64,000 bases of DNA from VRUE01 sp963728365 (GCA_963728365.1 CAVSJI010000003.1:248001-312000), one strand, 5' to 3'; shown: positions 32,748-40,768, counted from the stretch's first letter. Numbers and translations: made by a program. Notes: generated from the sequence alone by a model not told the origin.

Positions 32748-33518
32748 TCAGGCGGCCGTGCCCGCCTCGACCTCCTCGCGGATCCAGCCGTAACCCTTCT
32801 CCTCGAGGGTTTCGACCAGCTCCGGGCCGCCCTCCTTGACGATCCGCCCCTCGTACATGACGTGGACGAAGTCGGGCTTGACCATGTGCAGGATGCGCTG
32901 GTAGTGGGTGATGATCAGCACGCCCATGTCCGGGCCGGCGAACTCGTTGACGCCCTCGGCGACGGCCCGCAGGGCGTCGATGTCCAGTCCCGAGTCGGTC
33001 TCGTCGAGCACCGCGATCTCGGGCCGCAGCAGGGCCAGCTGCAACAGCTCCATGCGCTTCTTCTCGCCCCCGGAGAAGCCGTCGTTGAGATAGCGGCTGG
33101 AGAAGGCCTGCGGGATGTTGGCCAGCTCCATCGCCCCTTTGGCGAGCTTGGCGAAGTCTTTGATCTTGATCGGCTCTTCGTCGCGCGCCTCGCGCTGGGC
33201 GTTGACGATCATTCGCAGGTACTTGCTGACCGAGACGCCGGGGATCGCGACCGGGTACTGGAAGGCCATGAAGAGGCCGGCGCGCGAGCGCTCGTCGGGA
33301 TCGGCCTCGGTCATGTCCTCGCCCTTGAAGGTGATCGTCCCCTCGGTCACCTCGAGCGCCGGGTGGCCCATGATCGCGTTGGCGAGCGTCGACTTGCCGG
33401 AGCCGTTGGGCCCCATCAGGGCGTGGACCTTGCCCTTCTCGACGTCGAGGTCGAGACCGCGGAGGATCTGCTTGTCCTCGGCATTCACGTGCAGGTTGCG
33501 TATCTCCAGCTCAGCCAA
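32748..33518 (-). CDS. sufC: Fe-S assembly ATPase SufC
   Basis: The 256-residue ABC-type ATPase powers the SufBCD scaffold. Walker A is GPNGSGKST (36-44), the signature is FSGGEKKRMELLQLA, and Walker B is EIAVLDETDSGLDIDAL. The Q loop lies in FMAFQYPVAIPGVS. It is separated from its sufB and sufD partners by about 2.8 kb and an opposite-strand gene, which is unusual. The gap to the Rrf2 regulator upstream is 40 bp. Confidence 0.97.
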   Translation of the reverse strand: MAELEIRNLHVNAEDKQILRGLDLDVEKGKVHALMGPNGSGKSTLANAIMGHPALEVTEGTITFKGEDMTEADPDERSRAGLFMAFQYPVAIPGVSVSKYLRMIVNAQREARDEEPIKIKDFAKLAKGAMELANIPQAFSSRYLNDGFSGGEKKRMELLQLALLRPEIAVLDETDSGLDIDALRAVAEGVNEFAGPDMGVLIITHYQRILHMVKPDFVHVMYEGRIVKEGGPELVETLEEKGYGWIREEVEAGTAA

Positions 33519-33558
33519 TCTGACTCCGTTTCCTGGTTCTGGTTTGTGAAGGTCTGTC

Positions 33559-34032
33559 TCAGGCGGCGGCGCCGACCGTCGGCCGCTCGCCGTGCTGCCC
33601 CGGGCCGGCGAACTCCACCAGCTCGGCCAGCGTCGTGCCCGAGAGGGCTTTGCTCACCCCGCCCTGCACGCGCGTCCAGAGCAGCTTCGTCGCGCAGGCG
33701 CCGTCGCCGTCGTCCTCGTGCGAGCAGAGCACTTTGCCGTCCGGCGAGTCGTGGAAGCACTCCATCGGGGCGATCTGCCCTTCGAGCGCCTCGACCACCT
33801 CGTTCATCGTGATCTCCGCGGCAGGCTTCGCCAGGCGGTAGCCGCCGTGCGCGCCGCGGGTCGAGGTGACCAGGCCCGCCTTGCGCAGCTTCGCCACGAG
33901 GTGCTCGAGGTAGGAGAGCGGCAGCCGCTCCGCCTCGGCGACGCTGCTCAGCGAGACCGGCGCCGAGCCGGGCTGCCGGCCCAGCTCGACCATCAGGCGC
34001 ACGCCGTACTCCGCTTTGGTCGAGAACAACAT
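33559..34032 (-). CDS. Rrf2-family Fe-S-sensing regulator of the suf genes
   Basis: This 157-residue protein has a winged helix at residues 5-65 (FSTKAEYGVRLMVELG, then YLEHLVAKLRKAGLV and RGAHGGYRL). Three cysteines, Cys92, Cys103 and Cys113, could bind an iron-sulfur cluster, as in IscR and NsrR. It is first in the rrf2-sufC-sufS-sufU transcription unit, so the likely role is autoregulated repression of suf when clusters are sufficient. The C-terminal 25 residues are variable. Confidence 0.9.
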   Translation of the reverse strand: MLFSTKAEYGVRLMVELGRQPGSAPVSLSSVAEAERLPLSYLEHLVAKLRKAGLVTSTRGAHGGYRLAKPAAEITMNEVVEALEGQIAPMECFHDSPDGKVLCSHEDDGDGACATKLLWTRVQGGVSKALSGTTLAELVEFAGPGQHGERPTVGAAA

Positions 34033-34078
34033 CTGTCTAAATCCTACTCAACGGGTCGGTTATGCCGTGCCGCCGGCC

Positions 34079-34708
34079 TCAGGGCTCGATCAGCCCGCGA
34101 CGGATCGCGTAGCGGACCAGCTCGACCCGGTCGCGCATTCCGAGCTTGCGCATGGCGGCGGAGCGGTGGTTCTCGACCGTCTTCTCGGAGAGGTGGAGGA
34201 GGCCGGCTATCTCCTTGCTCGTGTGTGCCTCGGCGACCAGCTTCACCACTTCCTGCTCGCGGTGGGTCAGCTCCTCCTCGCCAGGTGAACCGCGCTCGAG
34301 CACGTCCTTGATCAGCGTCCGCTGCGCGGTGGGCGTCAGGAAGGGCTCTCCGCGCTCGACCGCGCGGATCGCCGCCAGCAGATCGGTGTCCGCCTGCGCC
34401 TTCAGCACGTAGCCCGACGCTCCGGCCTTCAGCGCCTCGAAGAGGTAGCGCTCGTCGTCGTGCATCGAGAGGATCAGGACCGCCGTCTCAGGGGTGTGGC
34501 GCTTGATCTCCCGGGTTGCTTGGAGACCGGTCAGCTTTGGCATCTTCACGTCGAGGATCGCCAGGTCGGGCCGCTCGCGGATCGCCGCCTCGCGGGCTTC
34601 CACGCCGTCCGAGGCCTCCGCGACGACCTCGATGTCGGGTTGACGCTCGAGCAGCAATCGCAGCCCCGAGCGCACGATCCCGTGGTCGTCGGCGATCAGC
34701 ACGCGCAT
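34079..34708 (-). CDS. NarL/FixJ-type response regulator
   Basis: The 209-residue protein has a receiver domain (residues 1-120) with Asp7, Asp8 and phosphoacceptor Asp53 (LAILDVKMPKL). A LuxR-type helix-turn-helix lies at about 143-205 (LTHREQEVVKLVAEAHTSKE, then HLSEKTVENHRSAAMRKLG). It lies 9 bp after the histidine kinase gene and is its cognate regulator. The target genes are not identifiable from this window. Confidence 0.92.
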   Translation of the reverse strand: MRVLIADDHGIVRSGLRLLLERQPDIEVVAEASDGVEAREAAIRERPDLAILDVKMPKLTGLQATREIKRHTPETAVLILSMHDDERYLFEALKAGASGYVLKAQADTDLLAAIRAVERGEPFLTPTAQRTLIKDVLERGSPGEEELTHREQEVVKLVAEAHTSKEIAGLLHLSEKTVENHRSAAMRKLGMRDRVELVRYAIRRGLIEP

Positions 34709-34717
34709 GCCAGCAGG

Positions 34718-35575
34718 CTAGACGGGGACCGTGAGGCGGACGCTGGTGCCCTGGCCAGGGCGGGACTCGATCGTCAGCTCGCCGCCGACGAGCAGGGCGC
34801 GCTCCCGCATGCCGCCGATGCCAAGGCCGCGCTCGGCGTCCTCGAAGGCAAAGCCGCGGCCGTCATCGACGACCATGAGTTCCACGCCGGCGGCGTCGCG
34901 GCGCAGCCCCACGTCCACTCTCGACGCGGCGCTATGGCGCGCGGTGTTGGCGAGTGCCTCCTGGGCGACCCGGTAGACGACCAGCTGGGTATCGCTGTCG
35001 AGGTCGGTGAGCTCGCCTTGCGCGGAGAAGCCGACCTCGATCGCGCCGCGGCCAAGCTGCTCGACTTGCCCGGCGATCGCCGCTCTCAGCCCGAGGTCGT
35101 CGAGCGCGGTCGGGCGCAGCTGCCGCGCGAGCGAGAGCAGCTCCGTCATCGCCCGGTTGGCCAGGGCCTTGGTTTCGCCCAGCTCGTCCTCCAGCTCCGG
35201 AGGCGCCGCTTCCCGCGCCGCCTCGAGTCGCAGCAGCAGCCCCGTCAGCGATTGGTTCACCTCGTCGTGGAGCTCGCGGGCGACTCGCGCCCGCTCCTCC
35301 TCCTGGGCGGCGAGGGCGGCGCTGCCGGCCCGGCGCCGCTCCGCCTCCAGTCGTCGCATCATGCGCAGGAAGGCGAGCTCGATCCGCTCCACCTCCTCGG
35401 TCTCGGCGACGCCGTCGATCGAGCTCGGCAGAGCCGCCCCCGGCCGGTTCAGGTCGACCTTCTCCATCTCCTCTATCAGCCGCTCGAGCGGCGCCTGGCG
35501 GCGGCGCAGGATGAGCAGCCGGGCGGCGAGGGCCGCGACGATGACGACGAGCACGACGGTGATAAGGGTCGCCAC
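34718..35575 (-). CDS. NarL-type sensor histidine kinase without an external sensor domain
   Basis: The 285-residue kinase starts at ATG 35575. One N-terminal membrane helix (residues 3-23, LITVVLVVIVAALAARLLI) is followed by a coiled-coil stretch to residue 92, the HisKA_3 box with His103 (ERARVARELHDEVNQSL) and an HATPase domain (VVDDGRGF, then GLGIGGMRERALLVGGEL). There is no periplasmic domain, so the signal is probably sensed in the membrane or through a partner. It is divergent from htpX, with a 90-bp gap, which suggests that envelope stress may be involved. Confidence 0.9.
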   Translation of the reverse strand: MATLITVVLVVIVAALAARLLILRRRQAPLERLIEEMEKVDLNRPGAALPSSIDGVAETEEVERIELAFLRMMRRLEAERRRAGSAALAAQEEERARVARELHDEVNQSLTGLLLRLEAAREAAPPELEDELGETKALANRAMTELLSLARQLRPTALDDLGLRAAIAGQVEQLGRGAIEVGFSAQGELTDLDSDTQLVVYRVAQEALANTARHSAASRVDVGLRRDAAGVELMVVDDGRGFAFEDAERGLGIGGMRERALLVGGELTIESRPGQGTSVRLTVPV

Positions 35576-35665
35576 CGCCCGAGAATAGGGGCTGGCCCCT
35601 ATAGGCCAAACGCCGCCCCACCCTCATACTTGGAGAAACCTCGACCAAGGAGCTCCGGAAACGCG

Positions 35666-36526
35666 ATGAAGACAACCAAGCAATCGACCTTCGGCGCGAC
35701 GCTGCGCACCACGATCCTGATGGCCTCGCTCTCGGGGCTGCTGGTCGTGATCGGCGCTCTGATCGGCGGCGCGCAGACCGCGCTGCTCTTCCTCCTGATC
35801 GCCTTCGCGATCAACTTCTTCTCCTACTTCTTCAGCGACAAGATGGCGCTCGCGATGAGCCGCGCCAAGCCGGTCGACGAGTCCGAAGCGCCGCGGCTCT
35901 ACCAGATCGTGCGCGAACTGACGACCCGTGCCGACCTGCCGATGCCGCGGCTCTACATGATCCCCCAGGACCAGCCCAACGCTTTCGCCACCGGTCGCAA
36001 CCCGAAGCACTCGGCAGTCGCCGTCACCCGCGGGATCACCAAGCTGCTCTCCGAGGACGAGCTGCGCGGGGTGCTTGCCCACGAGCTCACCCACATCCGC
36101 AACCGCGACATCCTGATCCAGTCGGTCGCCTCGGCGATCGGCGCGGCGATCACCTACATCGCCTACATGCTGCTCTGGTTCGGCGACGACGACAATTCGC
36201 CGCTGGCTCTGGTCGGGCAGCTGGCGACCTTCCTGCTCGCCCCGATCGCCGCCTCGATCATCCAGCTGGCGATCTCGCGCCAGCGCGAGTACGCGGCCGA
36301 TGCCGGCGGCGCCGAAATCTGCGGCAACCCCGAGTCCCTGGCCAGCGCCCTGCTGCGCCTCGAGCAGGGGGCGGCGGCGATGCCGATGCAGGTCAACCAG
36401 GCGGCCGAGCCGCTCTACATCGTCAAGCCGTTCTCGGCCAAGGGCATGGCCGGCCTCTTCTCGACCCACCCGCCGATCGAGGAGCGGGTCAAAAGGCTGC
36501 GCCAGATGCGGCCCAGCATGGGTTGA
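35666..36526 (+). CDS. htpX: M48-family membrane protease HtpX
   Basis: The 286-residue zinc protease acts on membrane proteins. HELTH at residues 139-143 is the HExxH site, and Glu in REYAADAGGAEI is the third ligand. Two N-terminal (about 15-55) and two central hydrophobic segments place the active site on the cytoplasmic side. MPRLYMIPQDQPNAFATGRN and FSTHPPIEERVKRL are family signatures. AAGGAG lies upstream of ATG 35666. Confidence 0.95.
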   Translation: MKTTKQSTFGATLRTTILMASLSGLLVVIGALIGGAQTALLFLLIAFAINFFSYFFSDKMALAMSRAKPVDESEAPRLYQIVRELTTRADLPMPRLYMIPQDQPNAFATGRNPKHSAVAVTRGITKLLSEDELRGVLAHELTHIRNRDILIQSVASAIGAAITYIAYMLLWFGDDDNSPLALVGQLATFLLAPIAASIIQLAISRQREYAADAGGAEICGNPESLASALLRLEQGAAAMPMQVNQAAEPLYIVKPFSAKGMAGLFSTHPPIEERVKRLRQMRPSMG

Positions 36527-36568
36527 CTGCCATGTCGCCATGCCATTTCCAGCCGGACCAGCGCCCTC

Positions 36569-36587
36569 GCTATACTTTTTGAAGTAA
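36569..36587 (+). promoter_or_regulatory. Sulfur-gene promoter/operator, copy 1
   Basis: The 19-mer GCTATACTTTTTGAAGTAA is identical to 38123-38141. TATACT is a good -10 hexamer, and TACTT-TTTG-AAGTA is an inverted repeat overlapping it, as expected for a repressor operator. It precedes the rhodanese-E1 gene by about 30 bp. Confidence 0.75.
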
Positions 36588-36615
36588 AAGTTGATCCGGA
36601 TTTAGGAGATTGTCA

Positions 36616-37782
36616 GTGGCGAACGGTGCGGAGACGAAGGTCAGGGCTCAGGTCGAGGAGATCGAGCCGTTCGAGGCGGAGCAGGAGATCGCGGGCGGCG
36701 ACGTCGCCCTGATCGACACACGTGAGCCGCACGAGTACCAGGAGGCCCACCTCGAGAACGGCAAGCTGGTGCCGCCGGGCCTGCTCGCCGACGAGATCGC
36801 GGCCGCCGCGCCCGACAAGTCGGCCCGCACGATCCTCTACTGCCGCAGCGGCAACCGCTCCTACAAGGCGGCCGAGCAGCTCGAAGCGCTCGGCTACACC
36901 GACGTCGCCTCGATGGCGGGCGGCGTCCTTGCCTGGCAGGAGCAGGGGCTGCCGGTCGTCTCGGCCAGCGGCATGACCGCCGAGCAGCGCGATCGCTACT
37001 CGCGTCACACCCTGCTGCCCGAGGTCGGCGTCGACGGCCAGCTGAAGATGCTGAACGCCAAGGTGCTGCTGCTTGGCGCCGGCGGGCTCGGCGCGCCGAC
37101 CGCGCTCTACCTGGCGGCCGCCGGGATCGGCACGATCGGCCTCGTCGACGACGACGTGGTCGACGCCTCCAACCTGCAGCGCCAGGTGATCCACAACACC
37201 GAGCGGATCGGCACCCCGAAGACCGAGTCGGCGCGACTGACGATCGAGGCGCTCAACCCCGACGTGAAGGTGATCGAGCACAACCTTCGCCTCACCGCGG
37301 AGAACATCCTCGAGCTGATCGAGCCCTACGACGTGATCGTCGACGGGGCCGACAACTTCCCCACCCGCTACCTGCTCAACGACGCCTCGGTGCGGCTGCG
37401 CAAGCCGGTCGTCTCGGCCTCGATCCTCTCCTTCGACGGCCAGATCTCGACCTTCGTCCCCTACGAAGGCCCCTGCTACCGCTGCCTGTACCCGACGCCG
37501 CCGCCGGCCGAGCTGGCGCCAAGCTGCTCCGCCAACGGCGTGCTCGGTGTGATGGCCGGGACGATGGGCACCCTGCAGGCGAACGAGGTGCTGAAGCTGG
37601 TGATCGGGATCGGCGAGCCGCTGGTCGGCCGCCTGCTGCTCTACGAGGCGCTCGGCACGCGGTTCACCGAGCTCAAGGTGCGGCGCGACCCCGAGTGCCC
37701 GATCTGCGGCGAGCACGCCGGGGAGATCCCGGAGTCGGAGATGGGCCAGTTCCCCGACTACGCCGCCTTCTGCGCCGGCTGA
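36616..37782 (+). CDS. Rhodanese-E1 fusion: sulfur-carrier adenylyltransferase/sulfurtransferase (MoeZ-like, reversed order)
   Basis: The protein has 388 residues from GTG 36616, which has AGGAG 7 bp upstream; TTG 36610 is too close to it. Residues 20-118 are a rhodanese domain with active-site Cys76 (LYCRSGNRS). Residues 120-375 are a MoeB/ThiF-type E1 with GAGGLG (154-159), the Asp loop VDDDVVDASNLQRQ and two CxxC zinc pairs (CYRCLYP and CPICGEH). In mycobacterial MoeZ the order is E1 then rhodanese; here it is reversed. The probable job is to adenylate and thiocarboxylate CysO, encoded 28 bp downstream. Confidence 0.9.
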   Translation: MANGAETKVRAQVEEIEPFEAEQEIAGGDVALIDTREPHEYQEAHLENGKLVPPGLLADEIAAAAPDKSARTILYCRSGNRSYKAAEQLEALGYTDVASMAGGVLAWQEQGLPVVSASGMTAEQRDRYSRHTLLPEVGVDGQLKMLNAKVLLLGAGGLGAPTALYLAAAGIGTIGLVDDDVVDASNLQRQVIHNTERIGTPKTESARLTIEALNPDVKVIEHNLRLTAENILELIEPYDVIVDGADNFPTRYLLNDASVRLRKPVVSASILSFDGQISTFVPYEGPCYRCLYPTPPPAELAPSCSANGVLGVMAGTMGTLQANEVLKLVIGIGEPLVGRLLLYEALGTRFTELKVRRDPECPICGEHAGEIPESEMGQFPDYAAFCAG

Positions 37783-37810
37783 CGCCGGACTCGACTAGGA
37801 TCGCGACCCG

Positions 37811-38083
37811 ATGGCGACCGTCCGCATACCCCCGGTGCTGCGCCCGCAGACCGGCGGCCAGCCCGAAGTCGAGCTCTCCGGCGGCGACGTCGGCGAGGTC
37901 CTGCGCGCCCTCACCGCCGAGTACCCCGACACGCAGTCCCAGCTCTTCGGCGAGGACGGCGAGCTCAACCGCTACGTCAACGTCTACCTCAACGACGAAG
38001 ACGTTCGGGTTCTGGACGGCCTGGGTACAGCCGTAGCGGAGGGCGACACCGTCGTCATCCTCCCCGCAATGGCTGGCGGCTGA
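37811..38083 (+). CDS. cysO: Sulfur carrier protein CysO (ThiS/MoaD fold)
   Basis: The 90-residue ubiquitin-fold carrier ends in Ala-Gly-Gly, the Gly-Gly tail that becomes a thiocarboxylate. YVNVYLNDEDVRVLDGL and GDTVVILPAMAGG are conserved CysO features. Position between the rhodanese-E1 gene and cysM, with mec downstream, identifies it as the sulfur donor for cysteine synthesis from O-phosphoserine. It is a housekeeping ubiquitin-like protein, in contrast to the island's Ser-ending one. Confidence 0.93.
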   Translation: MATVRIPPVLRPQTGGQPEVELSGGDVGEVLRALTAEYPDTQSQLFGEDGELNRYVNVYLNDEDVRVLDGLGTAVAEGDTVVILPAMAGG

Positions 38084-38122
38084 AGAGCTTTTTCGCAAAA
38101 CGCCACGCGGTGAAAGCCCATG

Positions 38123-38141
38123 GCTATACTTTTTGAAGTAA
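38123..38141 (+). promoter_or_regulatory. Sulfur-gene promoter/operator, copy 2
   Basis: This 19-mer is identical to 36569-36587 and lies 11 bp before the cysM ATG. The sequence downstream, GGGAGAG, is the ribosome binding site. If transcription starts just after TATACT, the leader is very short. Sharing of this site implies common regulation of both genes. Confidence 0.75.
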
Positions 38142-38151
38142 CGGGAGAGCG

Positions 38152-39117
38152 ATGGCTTACGACGATCTACTCAACCGGCCCTGTGGAGGGCGTTTCGGCA
38201 ACGTCGTCGAGTCGATCGGCCATACGCCGCTGGTTGAGCTGCCGCGGCTGACGCCCAATCCCGACGTTCGCATCTACGCCAAGCTCGAGGGCCGCAACCC
38301 GACCGGCTCGGTCAAGGACCGGGTCGCCAAGTCGATGATCGAGGCGGCCGAGGCTGAGGGCCTGATCCAGCCCGGGCAGACGATCCTCGAGCCGACCTCC
38401 GGCAACACCGGCATCTCGCTGGCGATGATCTGCCGCCGCAAGGGCTACCCGCTGAAGGTCGTGATGCCCGACAACGTCACCAAAGAGCGCACCCAGCTGC
38501 TCGAGATGTACGGGGCGGAGATCGTCTACTCGGAGGGCGCCAAGGGCTCCAACGGCGCGGTCGAGGTCGCGCTGGAGATGGCTCAGGACCCCGGCTACTA
38601 CATGCCCTACCAGTACGGCAACGAGGCCAACCCGCGCGCGCATTACGAGGGGACCGCGGTCGAGATCCTCGAAGAGCTGGACACGGTGACCGCCTTCGTC
38701 GCCGGGCTCGGCACCGGCGGCACGCTGATGGGCAACGGCCGCCGCCTCAAGGAGGAGGACCCCGAGACGCTGCTGATCGCGGCCGAGCCGATGCAGGGCG
38801 AGATGGTCCATGGCCTGCGCTCGCTCGACGACGGCTTCATCCCACCGATCATCGACATCACCCTGCTCGACCGCAAGATCATGGTCTCCAACCGCGACGC
38901 GATCGTCTGGACCCGCAAGCTGCTCGACGAGGAGGGGATCTTCGCCGGCGTCTCCTCCGGGGCGATCGCCCGCATCGCCAACCGCATCGCGGGCGAGCTC
39001 GACGGCGGCAACGTCGTCTTCCTGATCCCCGACGACGGTTGGAAGTACCTCTCCTCCGGCGTCTACACCAAGCCGATCGAGGAGATCGAGAACCTCGACT
39101 CGACCGTTTGGTGGTAA
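38152..39117 (+). CDS. cysM: O-phosphoserine sulfhydrylase/CysO-dependent cysteine synthase
   Basis: This 321-residue PLP enzyme has Lys55 (NPTGSVKDR), the SGNTGI phosphate loop (EPTSGNTGISLAMIC) and GTGGTLMGNGR. It carries a C-terminal tail ending NLDSTVWW, as in mycobacterial CysM, where the tail reaches the active site and couples to CysO thiocarboxylate. It forms CysO-cysteine, which Mec then hydrolyses. It is preceded by the shared sulfur operator. A family E element lies between it and mec. Confidence 0.94.
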   Translation: MAYDDLLNRPCGGRFGNVVESIGHTPLVELPRLTPNPDVRIYAKLEGRNPTGSVKDRVAKSMIEAAEAEGLIQPGQTILEPTSGNTGISLAMICRRKGYPLKVVMPDNVTKERTQLLEMYGAEIVYSEGAKGSNGAVEVALEMAQDPGYYMPYQYGNEANPRAHYEGTAVEILEELDTVTAFVAGLGTGGTLMGNGRRLKEEDPETLLIAAEPMQGEMVHGLRSLDDGFIPPIIDITLLDRKIMVSNRDAIVWTRKLLDEEGIFAGVSSGAIARIANRIAGELDGGNVVFLIPDDGWKYLSSGVYTKPIEEIENLDSTVWW

Positions 39118-39120
39118 CTG

Positions 39121-39222
39121 AGAGCGTGTGTGGCGCGGCGCATATCTGCGTCCTCGGTCGCTCGCGTGCTAGAAGCACGCCACGCTCTCTGCGTCCTTGA
39201 TCTGCTTGGCCACACCCGCTCT
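39121..39222 (+). repeat. Family E intergenic element, copy 2
   Basis: Outer arms 39121-39134 and 39209-39222 pair with one mismatch. The core has GCGTGCT-AGA-AGCACGC as an internal perfect hairpin, and the two direct copies GCGTCCTCGGTC and GCGTCCTTGATC. It lies 3 bp after the cysM stop and ends 6 bp before the mec start, so it is probably transcribed between two functionally linked genes. Confidence 0.85.
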
Positions 39223-39228
39223 CAGAAC

Positions 39229-39630
39229 GTGAAGATCTCTCAAAAAATGATTGACGAGATGGTGGCCCACGCGCGGGAAGACCTGCCGAACGAGTGCTGC
39301 GGCATGGTCGGTGGAATCGACGGCGTCGCGAAGACCGTCTATCGAGCGCGCAACCAGTTTGAGAGCCCCTTGCGCTTCAGGATCCATACCGACGACCAAC
39401 TCAGGATTCAAGAAAAGGAAATGAGGGGGCGCGGGGAGGATGTGGTGGCGATCTACCACTCGCACACGAAGAGCGCCGCGTATCCGTCGCAGACCGACGT
39501 CAACCAGGCGGTGAACTGGCCCGAGGCGATCTGGATAATCGTCTCGCTCGAAGCCCCCGACGCCCCCGACGTCAAGGCCTACTGGCTGAAGGACTTGAAG
39601 ATCGCCGATGCCGAGCTCGTCGTCGAGTAG
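39229..39630 (+). CDS. mec: Mec JAMM metalloprotease releasing cysteine from CysO
   Basis: The protein has 133 residues from GTG 39229; ATG 39247 is possible but drops the conserved first strand. The JAMM motif is exact: Glu22 in NECCGMVGG, then HSH-x7-S-x2-D in YHSHTKSAAYPSQTDVNQ. Mec cleaves the CysO-cysteine adduct to free cysteine and regenerate CysO. It ends with SLEAPDAPDVKAYWL. The next gene overlaps its 3' end by 23 bp. Confidence 0.93.
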   Translation: MKISQKMIDEMVAHAREDLPNECCGMVGGIDGVAKTVYRARNQFESPLRFRIHTDDQLRIQEKEMRGRGEDVVAIYHSHTKSAAYPSQTDVNQAVNWPEAIWIIVSLEAPDAPDVKAYWLKDLKIADAELVVE

Positions 39631-39838
39631 CGGGCGCCTGGTCAAGGTCGCCTTCGCGTTGAACCAGCCCGAGGCCGAGATGATCCAAGGCCTGCTCGGC
39701 GAGCACGGGATCCCGAGCATGGCCAAGCGCACAGTCGACAACCCCGAGTTCCTCGCCGCCGGCCCGCGCCAGATCCTCGTCCCCGAGGAGGCCGCCGAGG
39801 AAGCGCGCGAAGTGCTGGAGGGAACCCGCGGCGACTGA
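39608..39838 (+). CDS. DUF2007 small protein
   Basis: The 76-residue protein matches the DUF2007 (putative signal transducing protein) pattern: LVKVAFALNQPEAEMIQGLL, then EHGIPSMAKRTVDN and GPRQILVPEEAAEEAREVL. The function of the family is unsettled, although the fold resembles regulatory GlnB-like domains. It overlaps mec by 23 bp and is presumably translated from the same mRNA. A family D palindrome starts 2 bp after its stop. Confidence 0.85.
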   Translation: MPSSSSSSGRLVKVAFALNQPEAEMIQGLLGEHGIPSMAKRTVDNPEFLAAGPRQILVPEEAAEEAREVLEGTRGD

Positions 39839-39839
39839 C

Positions 39840-39890
39840 CGTTCCGGTGCGCCTTTTCCTCCCCATAGGAGGAAAAGGCGCACCGGAACG
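39840..39890. repeat. Family D palindrome, copy 2 (23-bp perfect stem)
   Basis: Bases 39840-39862 and 39868-39890 are perfectly complementary, with the 5-nt loop CCATA. It is the longest stem of the family and would form a very stable hairpin. It lies between convergent genes (DUF2007 plus and a peptidase-like minus), consistent with a terminator. Confidence 0.92.
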
Positions 39891-39899
39891 CGGCTTGGG

Positions 39900-40652
39900 T
39901 CAGGCGCTTGGTCGGGCGATCTCGCGCAGGTAGGTGCGCCATGCGTCCTCGATCTCGGCGATGCGGGCGCCGAAGGCGGCTTCGAGGGTGGGGGTGGCGC
40001 CGCCGGGGCTCAGCTCCAGGGCGAGCCGCTCGCAGGCGTCGGGGCCGCGCTCCAGCTCGAGCAGGTCGAAGATCGTGCCGCCGAGGATCACCGCGTCGCG
40101 GCGTGAGGGCGGGAAGGACGGGCGGGAGCTCTCGCGCAGACGGCGGATCACCGCGGCGCGGTAGAGGCCGACCTGGCGGGCGAAGTACTGGGCGCCGCCT
40201 TCGACCAACCACGCCCAGCTCAGGTAGCGGGCGAAGCGGCGCGGCGTCCAGGAAGGCGGCAGGGCCGGGTTGTTGGCGGCGATCACCAGCTGCGCGTAGA
40301 GGCGCTCGGCCGTCCCGCGCAGCGCCTCGCGCGAGTCATCGCCGGCGGCGCGCCGCTCCATGTGGGCGTCGTTGAGCACGTGCAGCTCGCTCGACATCGC
40401 CCAGCCGGCCAGGTAGCGGCGTCCGGCCGGCGCCGCCGACCAGCGCGCCGCGGGCAGGAAGGGATGGGCCAGTGCCAGCCAGGCCGGGTTGGTGTGGACG
40501 ACGACGACGATCTCGCCGGGGACGTCGACGAAGCGATCCTCCAGCCGCAGCCGCAGTTCCTCCATCCGGTCGAGCGTCCGCTCCGCGAAGGCAGCGTCGC
40601 CGCTGTCGTGACGCGCGGTGAAACTCAATGACTTCGTCTCGACCCACGGCAC
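39900..40652 (-). CDS. Peptidase MA-like hypothetical protein
   Basis: The 250-residue protein has no signal peptide. WAWLVEGGAQYFARQVGLYR resembles the EGxAxYF segment after the zinc site in gluzincin peptidases, but the preceding HExxH is absent (there is a long Arg/Pro stretch instead), so activity is doubtful. VPGEIVVVVHTNPAWLALAH is a plausible conserved strand. I do not recognise a characterised homologue. It lies 12 bp upstream of a family E element. Confidence 0.55.
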   Translation of the reverse strand: MPWVETKSLSFTARHDSGDAAFAERTLDRMEELRLRLEDRFVDVPGEIVVVVHTNPAWLALAHPFLPAARWSAAPAGRRYLAGWAMSSELHVLNDAHMERRAAGDDSREALRGTAERLYAQLVIAANNPALPPSWTPRRFARYLSWAWLVEGGAQYFARQVGLYRAAVIRRLRESSRPSFPPSRRDAVILGGTIFDLLELERGPDACERLALELSPGGATPTLEAAFGARIAEIEDAWRTYLREIARPSA

Positions 40653-40664
40653 GTTGCGAGCCTA

Positions 40665-40768
40665 CTAAGGCCGAATGACCAAGCAGATCAAGGACGCCGG
40701 GAGCGCAGCGTGCCCTGCACCTAAGCGACCGAGGACGCCGATATATGCGCCGCGTCAGACAGCCTTAG
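40665..40768 (-). repeat. Family E intergenic element, copy 3 (reverse orientation)
   Basis: On the minus strand this contains CGGCGCATATAT, GCGTCCTCGGTCGCT and GCGTCCTTGATCTGCTTGG, as in copies 1 and 2. Outer arms CTAAGGC (40665-40671) and GCCTTAG (40762-40768) are shorter than in the other copies. The element includes the stop codon of the DUF1802 gene. It lies between two minus-strand genes. Confidence 0.83.
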
